A stretch of 64,000 bases of DNA from Eucommia ulmoides (GCA_016647705.1 JAENRU010000279.1:372001-436000); one strand, 5' to 3'. Positions 1 to 14,125 are shown, counted from the stretch's first letter. Notes: generated from the sequence alone by a model not told the origin. Made by a program: numbers and translations.

Positions 1-1239
1 TGGAAAAGGTGAAAAAGAGTTGGCCTCTATGTTCTAGAGTTGCAAATTTGAGGCTATCCCAAGGACTGAAAATACTAAGGTAGATGCCTTATCTGTGCTA
101 GCTTCTACCCTGGGACCGGATCAGGGATCGGAACTGGGAAAATTCCTGGACTAGCCATTTGTAGCAGCCCTAGTTAGCTAGTGTGTATGCATAGGATAAC
201 TGGATCAAGAAAATGATTGGAGAGCCCTTATAGTTCGATACCTAAAAGAAGGAGCTTTGCTAGAGGATAAAGACAACGCCATAAAGGTTATGTACAAGGT
301 ATCTAGGTATGTATTAACCAATGATAAATTATATAGACGTTCTTTCTCTCAACCATTGTTACTCTGTCTAGGGCCGAAAGAAGCGAGCTATGTCCTACAA
401 GAGATACACTAAGGAGTTTGTAGGAACCAACAAGGGTGACAAACCTTGGTACACAAAGTACTAAGAGTGGGATACTACTGGCCAACCATGCGCATTGATG
501 TGCAAGAATATGTCAAGAGATGTGACAAATGCCAACGATTCTCCAATAACATCAGAGTTCCTACTCAACAACAAACTCCAATAACCAGTCCAAGGCAATT
601 TGCCCAATGGGAGATGGATGTGCTGGGACCTTTCGCATCAGTACCTGGAAACAAAAAATGCACGTTGGTGGTAATTGATTATTTTACCAAGTGGGTCGAG
701 GCAGAAGCATTTGCAACGGTAGGAGAGAATGAAGTAAAGAACTTTCTTTGGAAAAACATTGTCTGTCATTTTGGTATTGCTGCAGTCCTCATTTCCGATA
801 ACGAGACACTTTTTACCAGTGGTAAAGTTGCATGGATGTGCAATGAGCTGAAGATTTAACACAGAACATCCAGTCCAGCCTATCCACAAGCCAACAGGAA
901 AGCTGAGGTGATAAACCGTTCTATCAAAGAGACGCTCAAGAAACGACTGGATGATGCCAAAGGGAAGTGGGTTGAAGAACTTCCAGGTGTACTCTAGGCT
1001 CATCATACCACCCCAACATCTACTACTGGAGAGACTCCCTTCTCTTTGACTTATGGAACTGAAGCTGTTGTTCTAGTGGAGATAGGGATGCCATCCAGAC
1101 GAGATGATATGGTCAACCTGATGGAAAATGAAAAACTCATACAAGAATAAATGAACCAGCTGGAAGAGAAGCGAGACAGGGCATTGTTGCAGATGGAGAT
1201 ATACAAGTCAAGAAAGACATGATGTTCAATCATGTAGTC
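1..1239 (+). mobile_element. Tat element pol: RNase H end and integrase (fossil part)
   Basis: The start of the window reads as the end of an RNase H domain followed by the Tat linker and the integrase. The zinc-binding motif (CDKCQRF) is near 520-540 and the catalytic core (MDVLGPF, DYFTKWVEAE) at about 610-800. Reading resumes at 17056, after the inserted element. The copy TAGTC at 1235-1239 is the left target duplication of that insertion. Fossil; several breaks. Confidence 0.8.
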
Positions 1240-1383
1240 TGTAAGACCCAGTTTTTAAAAAAAAAACAAAAAAAAAAGGATGAAATGAGAAAAATGAGAA
1301 ATTTGGGGGGGGGGGGGAGGGAGAAAGAGTATTTTTGTGTAGATATTTCAAACATACAAATTATATAATAATATAATTATAAT

Positions 1384-1432
<49 letters not shown>

Positions 1433-3394
1433 ATGAGTGTTTGTGCCGTGACCATGCCGGGAGAAAGAGAAGGGAAGGGGCAATGTGGCATGTTTTCTCT
1501 CCATAAATTCATTGATATATATATGTATATTTGAGGTTAGTAAAGGGCAACGATCATTCGGAAAGAAACAAGAAAAGGAGAGAGAGAGAGAGAGAAAAGT
1601 GAAGAGGAAGAAGAAGCTGTCGGAAGGGTTGCCGAAATCACTGGTGCAGGTTCAGGGTATTTTCCCAAGGCTAAGAGTCGTTTGGGTTGTAGGGGTGTGC
1701 AAGGGTGACATGTTCTGAGGTCAAATGGAAGCAGGTATGTGTGGGTGAAGGATTGTGCCCTGTTTTTGCTGTCAGAGTTAAAATCCATGGTTTGGGGTAT
1801 TATTTTAGTGGGTGTTTTAGCTAGAGTGAAGGGAATGAGATTGGTATTTTTAGCGTAAACTTGGGACGGTTGATTGTGAAGGTGGAGTGAAGGATTTAAG
1901 GGCCGAAGTTGGTGACAAGAAGGAGGAAGAAAACTGGTCTGTTCTGTTCTGTTATGTCAGGGACGAAGTCAGGATCGCTTAGGCGGTAAAACAACAGAGA
2001 GCTGAAAATCGCGTGATCGCTTAGGCGGTGTAATATCACTTAGGCGGTAAAACAACAAAGAGCTGGAAATCGCGTGATCGCTTAAGTGGTGTAATATCGC
2101 TTAGGCGGTAAAACAACAGAGAGCCGAAAATCGTGTGATCGCTTAGGCGGTAAAACAACAGAGAGCCAGAATCACGTGACCGCTTAGGCGATGGAAGATC
2201 GCTCAGGTGGTAAAACAACAGAGAGCAAGAATCCCCTGTTCGCCTAGGCGGCGTATTTCCACTTAGGCGGTGGGGAGCAAAAGCTTATTCTGGGGGGGCT
2301 TGCGAGTTCAAATTTTCAGGTGAGTGTATTGCCCTTCTTACCAAAATATTTTTCATATAAATATGATGAGATATGTGTTTATTTAACTGTATGAATTTTA
2401 TAAATTATATGGATCAAGCCATGTTGTGGGTGAGTTGGATTAAATGGTTTTCCATTGAAAGGTTTGAGTTTAGAAAAGAAAGCCTTTATAAATAATCTGA
2501 TGGATTTGGTGTTTTAATTAAAATGGTGATTATTATTATGGTCTGTCCGGAAGGTGGTCCGACAGAGGAAAATTTATTTGAGATTTGGTGATAATATTAT
2601 TGAATTGACTAATGCCATAGTTTATATTATGATCTATCCGGAGGGTGGTCCGGCAGATGGATAGTTACTATAAGATATTGACGTCATGTGGTGATTTATT
2701 TTATTGGCCTCCGGAGACGTCCGGTTGGCGGTGATCTGTACAGTTAGGTCCGCTAGGAAGGTATATCCTACGGATGGTCACGGTACCGTTACAAACTCCC
2801 GATCGTGAGGTTAAAACGATCACTATGGCTTAGCCGGTGGGTGTGGAATTGAGATGTGTGTTTAAATTGGGGTGTTTTCTAAATACTGGGTAACTTATTA
2901 TTTATCGGGTGTTTTGGAAACTGAATTATACTGCTTTACATCCATTGCTTATTTGATACTAGAGATTTTACTAAATCTGTGAGGTGTTTATATTTATTCA
3001 TACTTGATCCATTTAAATGTTGGATTTTATAAAATGTATTGTTGCTATGTTAAAAATGGTTTTTACTAAGAAGGCAGTACACTCGCAGGTGCTGTAGAGA
3101 AACATCTGTCCCCTACTGGCAGTAGGTCGATTTCTGGAGGACCATAGCGGGGAGTATCTCGGTAGTGATTCTTTTTGCTTTTGGTTGTAGATGTTGTTTT
3201 GTAAAGGAATGAATTAGTGCGGTTGTTGAAAGAGCAAGAGAGTATCAAGAGTAGGAGTATGTGTGTTTTGTTGATTTTGGTAATTAATATTCTTTTTGTG
3301 TAAGGTATTTTAATTCGAGTTAGTCATTGCTGGAAAAGTAGCATTGTTGTCACACCAGCCGATGAATATTGTGATATTGGGATGGGTTGTGATA
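1240..3394 (+). repeat. 5' LTR of Tekay-type element A
   Basis: The LTR is 2155 bp and matches 14907-17055 almost end to end. It holds a G run near 1303-1317, a TA/TG microsatellite at about 1382-1432, a cluster of CTTAGGCGGT repeats (1970-2275), stem-forming CTGTCCGGA-type repeats (about 2540-2660), and the conserved stem GATCGT...ACGATC at 2801-2821. Confidence 0.9.
1970..2275 (+). repeat. CTTAGGCGGT repeat cluster in the 5' LTR
   Basis: About ten copies of a short motif close to CGCTTAGGCGGT, often followed by AAAACAACAGAGAGC, occur at irregular spacing. The matching cluster in the right LTR is at 15628-15935. The motif is partly self-complementary (CGCCTAGGCG near 2240). A lone copy is also seen in the solo LTR at about 46340. 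Confidence 0.75.
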
Positions 3395-3398
3395 ATTT

Positions 3399-3410
3399 TG
3401 GTATCAGAGC
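3399..3410 (+). other. Primer binding site (tRNA-iMet type) of element A
   Basis: TGGTATCAGAGC lies 4 bases after the LTR end. This is the common plant primer site complementary to the 3' end of initiator tRNA-Met. Confidence 0.9.
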
Positions 3411-3639
3411 CTAGGTTATAGGTTCTGTAGACTTACCAGCGGGGGTGTCAGTAGAAGATTATGAGATAGGGGGACATGCCAATCGTCCGGTCAGTAGGGG
3501 ACAATTAGGTAAAGTGCCTGGGAGTAATCTTATTAGTAGGGCAATAGTAAATTTACATATGTTTAATACAGACAATTGTTTTCAGTTGGTTTAGTTAGTG
3601 GTTGAGTTGCATCTTATGGTTAATAATAGGTATAGATCA

Positions 3640-4801
3640 AGGTGATGAAAACTCGGGGAGTGTAAGATCTCAGGGGCAGCTTGAACCCCCTGGACAAGTA
3701 GAACCTCAAGGACAAGGAGATAGGCTTCAAGGGAGTCTAGATGCTATTGAAAGAATCCTGCAGGCTGCTGCTTAGTTGACTGAACAGCAAGCAAGAATAA
3801 TGGAAAGCCAAAGGGCTCAGAGTGAGATTGCCACACCTCAGGCAGTGCGTTTGAAGAGATTCAAAGAATTGGACCCTCCGGTCTTCACTGGGACAATAGG
3901 ACCAGCTGATGCAGACAATTAGCTTAGAGGTATAGGCCATGTGTTTGAGGCAATGGGGATTGTCGATGAGAGTCGAGTTTCTCTTGCCACTTTCCAGTTA
4001 AGAGAAGAAGCGGAGCACTGGTGGGAGAAAATGAAAATGTTGATTTCTGGTGCTGGGGAGGATATCTCTTGGGATCGTTTTGCTGCTGAATTTAATAAAA
4101 AGTATTTTCTCGAGTCGTATCAGTATCAGATGGAAGAAGAATTCATAACGTTGAAGCAGGGAGAAATGGCGGTGCAACAATATGAGGTTCGATTTAATGC
4201 TTTGTCAGGTTTTGCTCCGAACTTGGTTAGAACTGAAGAGGCAAGGTGCCAACGTTTTCAAAAGGGGCTTAACCTAGAAATTCGTACTAGTTTGACGAGC
4301 CGACAAATAAGAAAATATGTAGAACTAGTGAATATGGCAAAGCTAGTGGAACGAGATGTTCAGGAAACTATTGAGAGTCCTGAGCAGTCCAAAAAGAGCC
4401 GATTCGAGTCACCCCGTGGTTTTCTGGGAGGTGTTTCACGTGGAGCGGTATCTCGACCGCCAGTTGTTCGGACATCATCCTTTGGTCAGTTTGTTAGGGG
4501 TCGTGGTCCTCGGCACCTATATTTCGGGCGACAAAAGAATGCATCTGAGTCTAGTGTAGGTCCTCAGAGGCAGGAGAGGAGTCAGTCATTGAATCGAACC
4601 GGGGGAGATAGATGTTATCGGTGTGGGGCACCGGATCATTTTTCCAGAGATTGTACTAGGGCGGATCCAGTGTGTTTTTGTTGTAAGAAGCAAGGTCACA
4701 TAGCAGTAAATTGTCCAAAATTCGTTTATACATCTGTATTGTCTACAGGTGGCGTGGGTAGTGCTGGTTCTAGCACTGTCCAAGGGCGCGAGCGAGGATA
4801 G
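3640..4801 (+). mobile_element. Element A gag (fossil part)
   Basis: Gag-like text covers the capsid region (EAEHWWEKMK near 4010) and ends with two CCHC zinc knuckles, CYRCGAPDHFSRDC (from about 4613) and CFCCKKQGHIAVNC (from about 4673). The longest open part is 3941-4801. Fossil. Confidence 0.85.
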
Positions 4802-4829
4802 GCTGGAAGACCTCCAACACGAGGTCGTG

Positions 4830-7191
4830 TTTTTGCTACTACTCAGCACGAGGCTCAGGCTACACCCGATGTTGTCACATGTATTATTGCATTATATGCT
4901 AGCAATGCTCGTATACTCATTGATCCTGGTTCTACGCATTTTTTTGTCTCATCAACATTTATGACGCAAATAGGCAAGTTTCCTTTTCTTTTATCTTATC
5001 ATATTGTTATTTCCACTCCGGTGGGTGAGTCGGTCTGGATAGATAGGGTGTTCAAAGATTGTCCGCTTCGGATCAGTGATAGGGAGCTGGTGGTAGATTT
5101 ATTACCCCTGCGTATTTCTGATTTCGATGTAATTTTGGGTATGGACGTATTATCTAAATATCATGCCACCATGGATTGTTTTAAGAAGGAAGTGAGATTC
5201 CAAATCACAGGCGAGTTGGAGTTCGTTTTTGGGAGAAATAGAATCATTACACCTGTTAGCTTAATCTCAGCCTTTGAAGCTAGGAAATTGTTGTAGAAGG
5301 GATGTCAGGGCTATCTGGCACACGTGATTGATGCTAATCAAAGAGAAGTCACGATGGTAGATATTCTTGTGGTAAAAGATTTTCACGATGTGTTTTCGGA
5401 TGAATTGCCAGGGCTACCAATAGATAGGGAAATGGAGTTTACTATTGAGCTACTTCTAGGAACGGTTCCTATATCAATTCCACCTTATCGTATGGCGCCT
5501 AGTGAATTGAAGGAATTGAAGGTGCAGTTGCAAGATTTGTTGGAACGTGGGTTTATCAGGCCCAGTATTTCCCCGTGGGGTGCCCCAGTGCTGTTTGTAA
5601 AAAACAAGGATGGCACGATGAGGATGTGCATCGACTATCGACAGTCGAATAAAGTGACGGTTCAAAATAAATATCCGTTACCTAGGATCGATGATCTGTT
5701 TGACCAGCTTCGGGAAGCTAAAATCTTCTCTAAAATAGATCTTCGGTCGGGGTATCATCAATTAAAGGTCAGAGACAGTGACGTAGCAAAAACAACATTC
5801 CGTACTAGATATTGACACTATGAATTCCTGGTTATGCCTTTCGGTTTGACAAATGCCCCTACTGCTTTTATGGATTTGATGAATCGAATTTTTCAACCTT
5901 ATTTGGATCAATTTATTATTGTATTCATAGATAATATTTTAATCTATTCCCCAAGCCGAGAAGAACATTCAGAACATCTTCGAATTGTGTTACAAACGTT
6001 ATGAGAAAAGGGGTTATATGCGAAATTTAGCAAATGCGAATTTTGGTTGGATCATGTGATATTTTTTGGACATATCATTTCGGGAGACGGGATTCAGGTA
6101 GATCCAAAGAAAGTTGAAGCTGTTGTTCAATGGGAAAGACCAAGGAATGTGACGGAAGTACGGAGTTTCTTAGGTTTGGCAGGTTATTATCGACGATTCG
6201 TACAGGGTTTTTCCGTGATAGCCGCCCCACTGACTCGATTAACCCGTAAGGAATCTAAGTTCGAATGGACCAATAAATGCGAAAAAAGTTTTCAAGAGCT
6301 AAAGAATAAATTGGTATCGGCACCAGTACTGTCCCTCCCGACTGAAGGGGGTGGTTTTGTGGTTTATAGTGATGTGTCCCACCAAGGGCTGGGATGTGTG
6401 CTGATGCAGCATGGTCATGTAATTGACTATGCATCTCGGCAATTGAAGAATCATGAACGTAATTATCCAACACATGATTTGGAATTAGTGGCAATTGTGT
6501 TTGCCTTAAAGATTTGGAGGCATTATTTGTACGGCGAAACCTTTGAGATATACACTGATCATCAGAGTTTAAAATACTTGTTTACTCAGAAAGAGCTAAA
6601 TTTGAGACAAAGGCGTTGGATATAGTTGATTAAAGATTATGATTGCGCCATCCACTATCACCCAGGAAAAGCAAATGTTGTAGCAGACGCGTTGAGTCGG
6701 AAATCAGTGGGTTCAATCGCACATCTTCTAATAGTTTGCACTAATCTGTATGCCGAGCTGAGATCGATGCGAGTTAAATTAGAGGTTGGGCAGACAGCAG
6801 CACTGCTTGCAACTTTGACTTTGAGGCCGACATTAATAAATCGTATTATCGAAACTCAGAAGTTGGATGGTCAATTAGGAAGAATACGAAATGAAGTAAA
6901 AGATGGATTCAGAACAGATTATCAAATTAGGGATGGGGATGAGGCGTTAATGTTTGGAACTCGGCTATGCGTGCCTAACGATATCAACTTGAAAATGGAT
7001 ATTTTGAAAGAGGCGCACAGCTCTGCGTATGCAATGTATCCGGGTAGTACCAAAATGTACCGGGACTTGCGTGAGCATTATTGGTGGACCTGAATGAAGC
7101 GAGAAATTGCATAATTTGTTGCCAGGTGTTTAATTTGTCAGTAAGTAAAGATTAAACATCAGCGTCTAAGTGGGTTGCTACAACCTTTACC
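4830..7191 (+). mobile_element. Element A pol: protease, RT, RNase H, integrase start (fossil part)
   Basis: Domains in order: aspartic protease region (DPGSTHFF near 4925), reverse transcriptase ([13 protein letters not shown] near 5670, then [12 protein letters not shown] near 5835), RNase H ([20 protein letters not shown] near 6430) and the start of integrase (MYRDLREHYWW near 7055). The text stops at 7191, where element B is inserted. The pol C-terminus is at 14270-14863. Fossil with several breaks. Confidence 0.88.
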
Positions 7192-9927
7192 TGTAAGACC
7201 TCGATTGTACCATGTACGTCATTTCAGTGGTATTTTAAAGTAATTGTGAAAATTCGGGGTGAAATTAGGACAATTAAAAATTCAAATAGAAAGTCTAGGG
7301 GTCAAATTGAAAATATAAAAAACCGTAAATCCCAATTTAGGGAGGTAATTGACATTTAACTTGTAAATGAAACTTTCGGGGGGTAAAATTGAAAATCTTA
7401 GAAACTTTTAAAAATTGAAAAGGATTAAAATCAAGGTTTCAGGAAAGCTGGGGGAGGAAAGAGCAATTAACAGAAAAAAAATAAAAATATCTGGTACACA
7501 CACGTAAACCGGCGGTCGGAGGAGCAGCTGGCCGGCAGAGAGTTGGAGAGAAAGAACGACGTGGCACGCTTGGAGTAAACTAACCCACCAAAATCATGCA
7601 TGTGAGGGGATTAAGAAACTTATGATCGAGGGTCGGGAATCCACTCGGAAAATGAGAGAAAAATTTAGAGAGAGAGAGGGTTCGGCCGGTGCTCCGATCG
7701 TCGCCGGAGGGGGTGTCGCCGTTCGGGCCGGTGGTGTGCGTTGCTACTGTAGTGGGTATATGAGAATTCTTCGGTATGTATATGATTGAACGGGTGTGTG
7801 TGTGTGTGTGTGTCTCACGTGGGTGCGCCGTTCCGATCGCCGACGATCGCGTGTGCGTGTGGGCTGTCCGTTCGTTGGGAATGCATGTGTGTTGTCTATC
7901 GTTCAGCCCACCGTTCAGCTGGAGTATGCATGTACGTTTTGTTCACCGGCAGTGCATCGTTCATCCGTCGTGGGTGCTCTGTTCGGTTCGACCGGTGATT
8001 GCATGCCTAGGTGTAGGTCGCTGCTTGTCTGGTGGCGCGGGAGTATTGCTGGTGTATGTGGGTGGTTGATCGTCAGTATGGTCGGAGGTGTGTGAGTACG
8101 GGCAGTAAACCCAGAACCTGGGGCGGAGGAGAGAGAGAGAGAGGTCTGCGTGGAGGAGGCGTTCGTCGGTTTTGTTCGGTCGATGGTTGTGTGGGTGGGC
8201 GGCTGTCGGCCATCAGCCATTTGTGACGGTGTGCGTAGGTGGATACTGCCTTACCGACGTGTGGTGCATGGCCGACCGGTGGACACCCAAAACAGCAAAC
8301 AGAGACGGGAAGCAGAAGCAGGAAACGGGGAAGAAGAAGAGAAAAAAAAAAGAAAGAAAGGAAAAAAAAGAAAAGAAAAGAAAGGGAAATTTGCAGAAAC
8401 CACCCCAGGAAAATCTAAAAGCGATCACGTGATTGCCAAACGTTTTGAAAACAGGTGAAATTTCAATCGATTACTAATTCTCGCTAAATTAAATTTTAGT
8501 TAGTGTTACAAATCCAAAAATCATAATAATTTCGTGACGATTAATTAATTTTAAGTATGTGGTACATAGAATTAGTAACGATTCGGAATATAGGATCCGC
8601 ATTGCATGATTATGATGTTTTAGGTAAGATATTAATTTAGAATCTGTCACTATTAGGTTCGCAGGCACTGGCGTCCAGATAAAGTGCGGTAAGTGTCAGT
8701 TTTGCAAAACGGATATCGAGGTGAGTGTACTGTCTTCTTACCAAACTATTTTTATATGTATATACATGATGAAATATGTGTTTACTTAAATTGTATAAAT
8801 TTATAAACGATATGGATCAAGCAGGATATGGGTAAGTTAGTAAACTGGGTTTTTGGGAGATTTCGATGGTTTTCAAATGAAACTGAAAATGAATTTTTGT
8901 TGAATTTGGTAAAATCAGACGGTGTTTTTAAAAGGAAATAGAAAACATCTGTTTTCCTAAAAATGTCTGGTTTTCAAAAGGAAAATAAATGGTGGAAAGT
9001 AGTAGTTTTGAAAGAATAAGACGTTTTCTCTAAAAAGAAAAGTGTGAAATATGCTTTTGGACTTAAAAATTGGTTTTGAGGAAAAGAGATAGATGTGGTG
9101 ATTTGACGATATTTACAGAGTTGTGATTCGATGATGCTGTAGTTGATTTGACGATGCCCTAGTATTTATCTGTTTCGGTAGAGTGAGATTATCCGCTTCG
9201 GTGGAGTGATGTTATCCACTACGGCGGAGTGATATTTATCTGCTTCGGCAGAGTGATGTTAGACGTTTATACTGCGCAGTGATTATCCGTTTCGACGGAG
9301 TGATGGGTGTTCGTAGGAAGGCATATCATACGGATGGTACGGTACAGTTACAAACTCCCGATCGTGAGGTTAAAACGATCACTAGGGCTGGCCAGTGTGT
9401 GTGTGTTGGAGGTGTGTGTTTGAGATTGGTGCTTGAGATGTGGTGTTTTACATATATTGGTTGATTTGATGTTATTTATTATGATGTTTGGTAGGATTTT
9501 GTACTAGATGGATTTGGATAGAATTTATCTATATCGCTTTATTTTCATTGCTTATATACTTATACTTGATCCATACTAAATTGTGGAAATATTTAGAACG
9601 TATTAATATTTTAAAAATATTTTACTAAGAAGGCAGTACACTCGCAGGTACAACAGCTAGGAGTCGGTCCCCTACTGGCACTAGGTAGAGCTACGTGATG
9701 AAGTCATATAGGCGATTAAGAGAAGCTGTCAAAGGCGAACCTATAAAAGGTTCATGGATAAATACTTTTAGTTAATCAAATTTTGGGACGGGTGTGTCCC
9801 CCATAGTAGGTGTTTGTATTATACAGTAGGTGTATATTGTCATTGATATGAAAATTTGGGTATTGGTGATGTCATGTTGTAGTCACGCTCGCCTCGGGAT
9901 GACGGGTGTCCGAGACGGGTTGTGACA
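7192..9927 (+). repeat. 5' LTR of element B
   Basis: Starts TGTAAGACCTCG and ends TGTGACA; 2736 bp. It contains GT-rich and GA/A-rich stretches (7795-7812, 8320-8380), short stems of the type TCCGCTTCGGTGGA (about 9190-9300), and the conserved stem GATCGT...ACGATC at 9360-9380. Confidence 0.85.
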
Positions 9928-12677
9928 ATTTTGGTATCAGAGCCTAGGTTATAGGTTCTGTAGACTTGTCAGGAGATGTGTCGGTAGAAGATCATGAGGT
10001 AGGAGGACGTGCCAGTCGTCTGGCCAGTAGGGGGCATGAGATAGGATGTTAATAGGTGAGCTTGGTATATGGGTGTTAGTTTTTTTTTTTTTTTTAAGTT
10101 GTGCATTAGCATGGTGCGTGGAGGGTTGTCTTTTTGGGCAAGCAACGATATGACCATGCGATGATATTGCTAGGAGGGATGTCTTCCCCAGGATAAGAAG
10201 GCTAAGTTAGACAAACAACAAATGACGTCGTTATCAAGATACTAGATGATATGGCAGAACACACTTAAATTGAAATAGGAAATAATATTCAAAAGGAGTA
10301 AATCGCTTTCTAGGCAATCTGAAAGGGAATTGTGACGTTACTGGACAAGAATTTAATTTGATAGCACTTTTTAGATTGATTAATAGACGAAATAACAGTT
10401 GTGGCATGTAGCAAGGTAATAGGAAATGATATATAAGAAGTAGTCGAGGATTGTGGATTTAGGAGGATAGTAGGTGCGTGTAGATATAATCCATTGGAAT
10501 GAGTAATGTAGAGTTGCAGGTGGAGTCAAATTTGGGATAAATAAAAGGTATGTAATGTTGGAAAGGCATATCTAGTACCTCAATTAGTCGGATAAGTGGG
10601 TTTAGGAGGTTATCAAAGTATTAAAGAAAGGATATCACAGGTCAGTACGCAGATGTTGTTCATACAATTTCAGCAGTGGATATGGTAATAGCTAGGGATT
10701 TTCCCTATGTAGTTTCGAGAATGGACAGGGTGCTTGTAAGCGTGATTAGTAATTGTGTTTGCGGTTAAAAAGGTTCCATAGTGATAAGGAGGTGAACGAT
10801 CGGCATATAAGTTGGTTAAGTATACTGGTGTTAATGAATGTGGGAAACTGAGATTTGAAATTATAATCTTGAGACTTTAAAAGTGATTGCTATGGGATAG
10901 GAAGAATTGAGTGGATTAATTTGAGTCGATGATTGATTGCATTTAGTGGAATTCGAATAACTTGGGGGTGGTGTATAAAAAAAATTAATAATAATAATAA
11001 AATTTATTGTTGGATATTGGGAATCGGAGTAAGTTTGTTTGCGATTTAGGAAGTTTTAATCGAAAAAGAAGTCGTCACAATAAGTTAGAATATCAACTAA
11101 TGATTTAGGTAGACCTGGTGTGTGTTTCCATAAAGATCCGGTGTTGGTAACGTAAAAGTTAGAGTGGATAGGTTGTTAAAGCGATTGCAACAAATAGGGT
11201 ATCAGATTTTTGAGTAGGGTATTTGTAATTGAATATTAGAGGCTGTGACGTGGTAAAACGGTGATCTGGTCGGAAGTAGGGAAGAGCATGTGGAACATCT
11301 CCAGAATATGTTACTAAGACGGTGACTAGTGCAGTTAATGTGACTAGTGCTCTTAAGGCATAACATTCAAGTGAATATAAAGGAAGTCGAAGTGGTGGAT
11401 TGGCAGAATATGGAGAAGACCGAGAACATGTGACTGGAATTCGGAACTTTTTGGAACTAGTAGAGATTGTATTCGTCTTAACGTTTACTAATGTATGTGT
11501 CAAGTCGAAATCTTTGTAAACCTATTAGGCAATGGGTCGGATGACCACTCTAATCGAGCTTATAAATATAAAGTTGATATTTGTTGATTGTAGGGTAGAA
11601 GCGCAGAAGTAGATGTCCAATTGGAAACGATTAGAGTGGAAGGGAATGATGATGGTCACGGTGCTGACTATAACAAATATTTCGGGTAAAAAATTGGGTG
11701 AGTTGATGGTTCATATTAACTTATGGGTTAAGTTAAGGCCCTTGAAAGTTTAGTAGGCGACTGATCAGATGGTAATGCTGTTCGGTATCGATTTTTACCG
11801 TGGTGTAGACATGTAAAAGTCGGGTGTCCAGCTAAGAAGGTTTGGCAATGCAGTGGGAATTTGACTGTAGAGTTGATTAGTGTGTCTGAAGGAATGAGGA
11901 AGTTTGGGAAATTTGAAATAAAATGTGTAAGGTTAATAATGTCAATTTATAGACGAGACCTTAAAAGAGGTGCATAGAATAAGATATGCAATACCTCAGT
12001 AATATTAATTATACTGTAATGACGTGAGTATGATTAGTAATTGGAATGGAAATGGAAAATCATAGTATTTGTTATTTGGTGATTAGTTAGTCAAGTTAAG
12101 GTCGAGAAGTAACAAAATCTCTAGGTGGACTATTATAGCCTTGACCTATACCAGAAAAGAAAAGGGAGAGGAGTTCGAGGAGTGTTTTCCTGATACGTAT
12201 GTCCAATATATATATTGATAGGATTGTTCGATTGCGTGACACACTAATTTAATGCAAATATTAAAATTAAGTTGGGACAAGATATTCTTTTAAAATAAAA
12301 AGGGATAAGGATTAGTAACTCTAGGAATTTTATTAATTGGTTACTCGAAATCTTGGAGCTGAAATTCTGAAAGCATAGGTGTTACCGCCGTATGGTGATC
12401 TGGACAATAATTGTTATCCAAGTGAAATAAGTCGTCAGTGTATGAACAATCCGTGGGGGAAACTGTAGTGTCAGAAGCTGATAAGTTATTTGAATATGCG
12501 GGTTAAAATAAAATAAAATAAATAAATAAAATTCCATACTCCTTTAGTTGCCCAAGTAGAAGTTGATAACTTGTTCCAGTCAGGGATCAATGGTTTATTA
12601 GGAAATACAATTCAGGTGTGGGGAGATATGTTGAGGGGTTGTATCGTGGAAGTTTCTGGTAATAGGAATGATCGTGC

Positions 12678-12717
<40 letters not shown>

Positions 12718-14125
12718 AAAAAAATTGGTTATGCTAATAACTATCTTGTCGTCAATCGTGGTGGTATCGCATAAAGTGCGATATGAAAAGGATACAGAAT
12801 TTCGATCTGATAGACTGAACTGAGATAGGAAAGAAAAACTTGCGGGATTTAAAAATAGCCCGATGTGACTACGTTTTACTAGAAATTAGAAGTTATTGAG
12901 ATGTTACAGGACAAGGAGAATTTAAAATATCCTTGAACTGATATGTATACAAGATATAATGTTTTACAATTAATAGTTAACAATTACTAGAAGGTATCAA
13001 TTCCGTTGTGACTGGGGCGTACCTATGCCCTTTGAGTCATATATATACGTGGATATGTGTTTGAAGCATGTTAGGCAGGTGGAAACAAACTTGAAACACG
13101 TGACCAGGTCAGGGACTTGATAAAATGTGGAGGCATGAAAGGAATTCTTATAGATTATTTGTTTGAATTATTTGAGTTGTAGTTATATGGGTTGGTGATA
13201 TTTAGGTATTATGAAAGATATCGATATGAGTATTAGAGAATTGAGGTAGGTATCGGGGTTAATGATAGTTGAGTTATCTATGTTTATGAGATTGGTAGCG
13301 ATTATAGTTAGGTTAAGTGCTGAATGAAAAATATTGTTGCAACGGGCGACTAGGAAATATCGGATGAAATGAATAAGTGCCGGTTACGACGGGTTGAAAT
13401 AGACTTACGGTACTAAAATATTTTCGGCATATAGTGTTGTTACTGATTTTGATTTTATCAGAGTAGCGCAGTGGAAGCAGTTAGGAACATGAGATCCTTT
13501 GACAGTGAGTTATCTGTGTTAAGTGCAATCGACCAAGTGCACCTTGTTTGTCGAATGGTTATGATTTGATGAAAAGTTGTGGGTTATAAATCTTGGGCGA
13601 TTTGGGGATGATGAGACCCCATACGGGAAACAATTGTTCTGGCATCACATGAGACAAGTATAACTTGGTGATGCGACTTTGACATATTAGTAGCCTAGCG
13701 AAAATTAACGAGGTGCAGGAAGAAAGATAAGTTAAGTCTAAGGTACATCGGACCATAGGGAATTTTAGATCGGGTGGGCACGACAGCGTATGGACTTGCG
13801 TTACCGCCATAATTATCTCGACTACACGACAACCTCTATGAATCGATGCTCTAGAAATATGTGCCAAACCCTTCTCAGGTGATGACTTCGCAGCCGATCG
13901 AGTTGGAAACAGATTTGACCTATAGGAAAGAGTCAATCCAAATCCTAAGCCGTAAAGATCAGGTGGGCGAACGAAAACGATTATGTTAGTCAAGGTGTTA
14001 TGGCACAATCGTGAAATGGAAAATGCGACATAGGAGCGAGAAGACGAGATGAGGAACAGATATTCGCATTTAATCGACTAAGGTAATAGAATTTCGGGAC
14101 GAAATTTCTTTTAGGAGGGAAGAGT
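9928..14125 (+). mobile_element. Internal region of element B
   Basis: A TGGTATCAGAGC primer site is at 9932-9943. The next 100 bases resemble the leader of element A (GTAGAAGAT...ATGAG near 9984). No long open frame is seen. A T run is at 10081-10095 and an A run at about 12683-12714. The last 400 bases resemble the A chromodomain region and end in a polypurine tract. Confidence 0.7.

Noticed and set aside
7776-8458. Several overlapping open frames of 60-100 codons
   Set aside because: They lie inside the element B LTR and are made of GT- and GA/A-rich low-complexity sequence; no conserved domain.
13559-14008. 149-codon minus-strand frame
   Set aside because: It is antisense to the chromodomain-end trace of element B; no protein features of its own.
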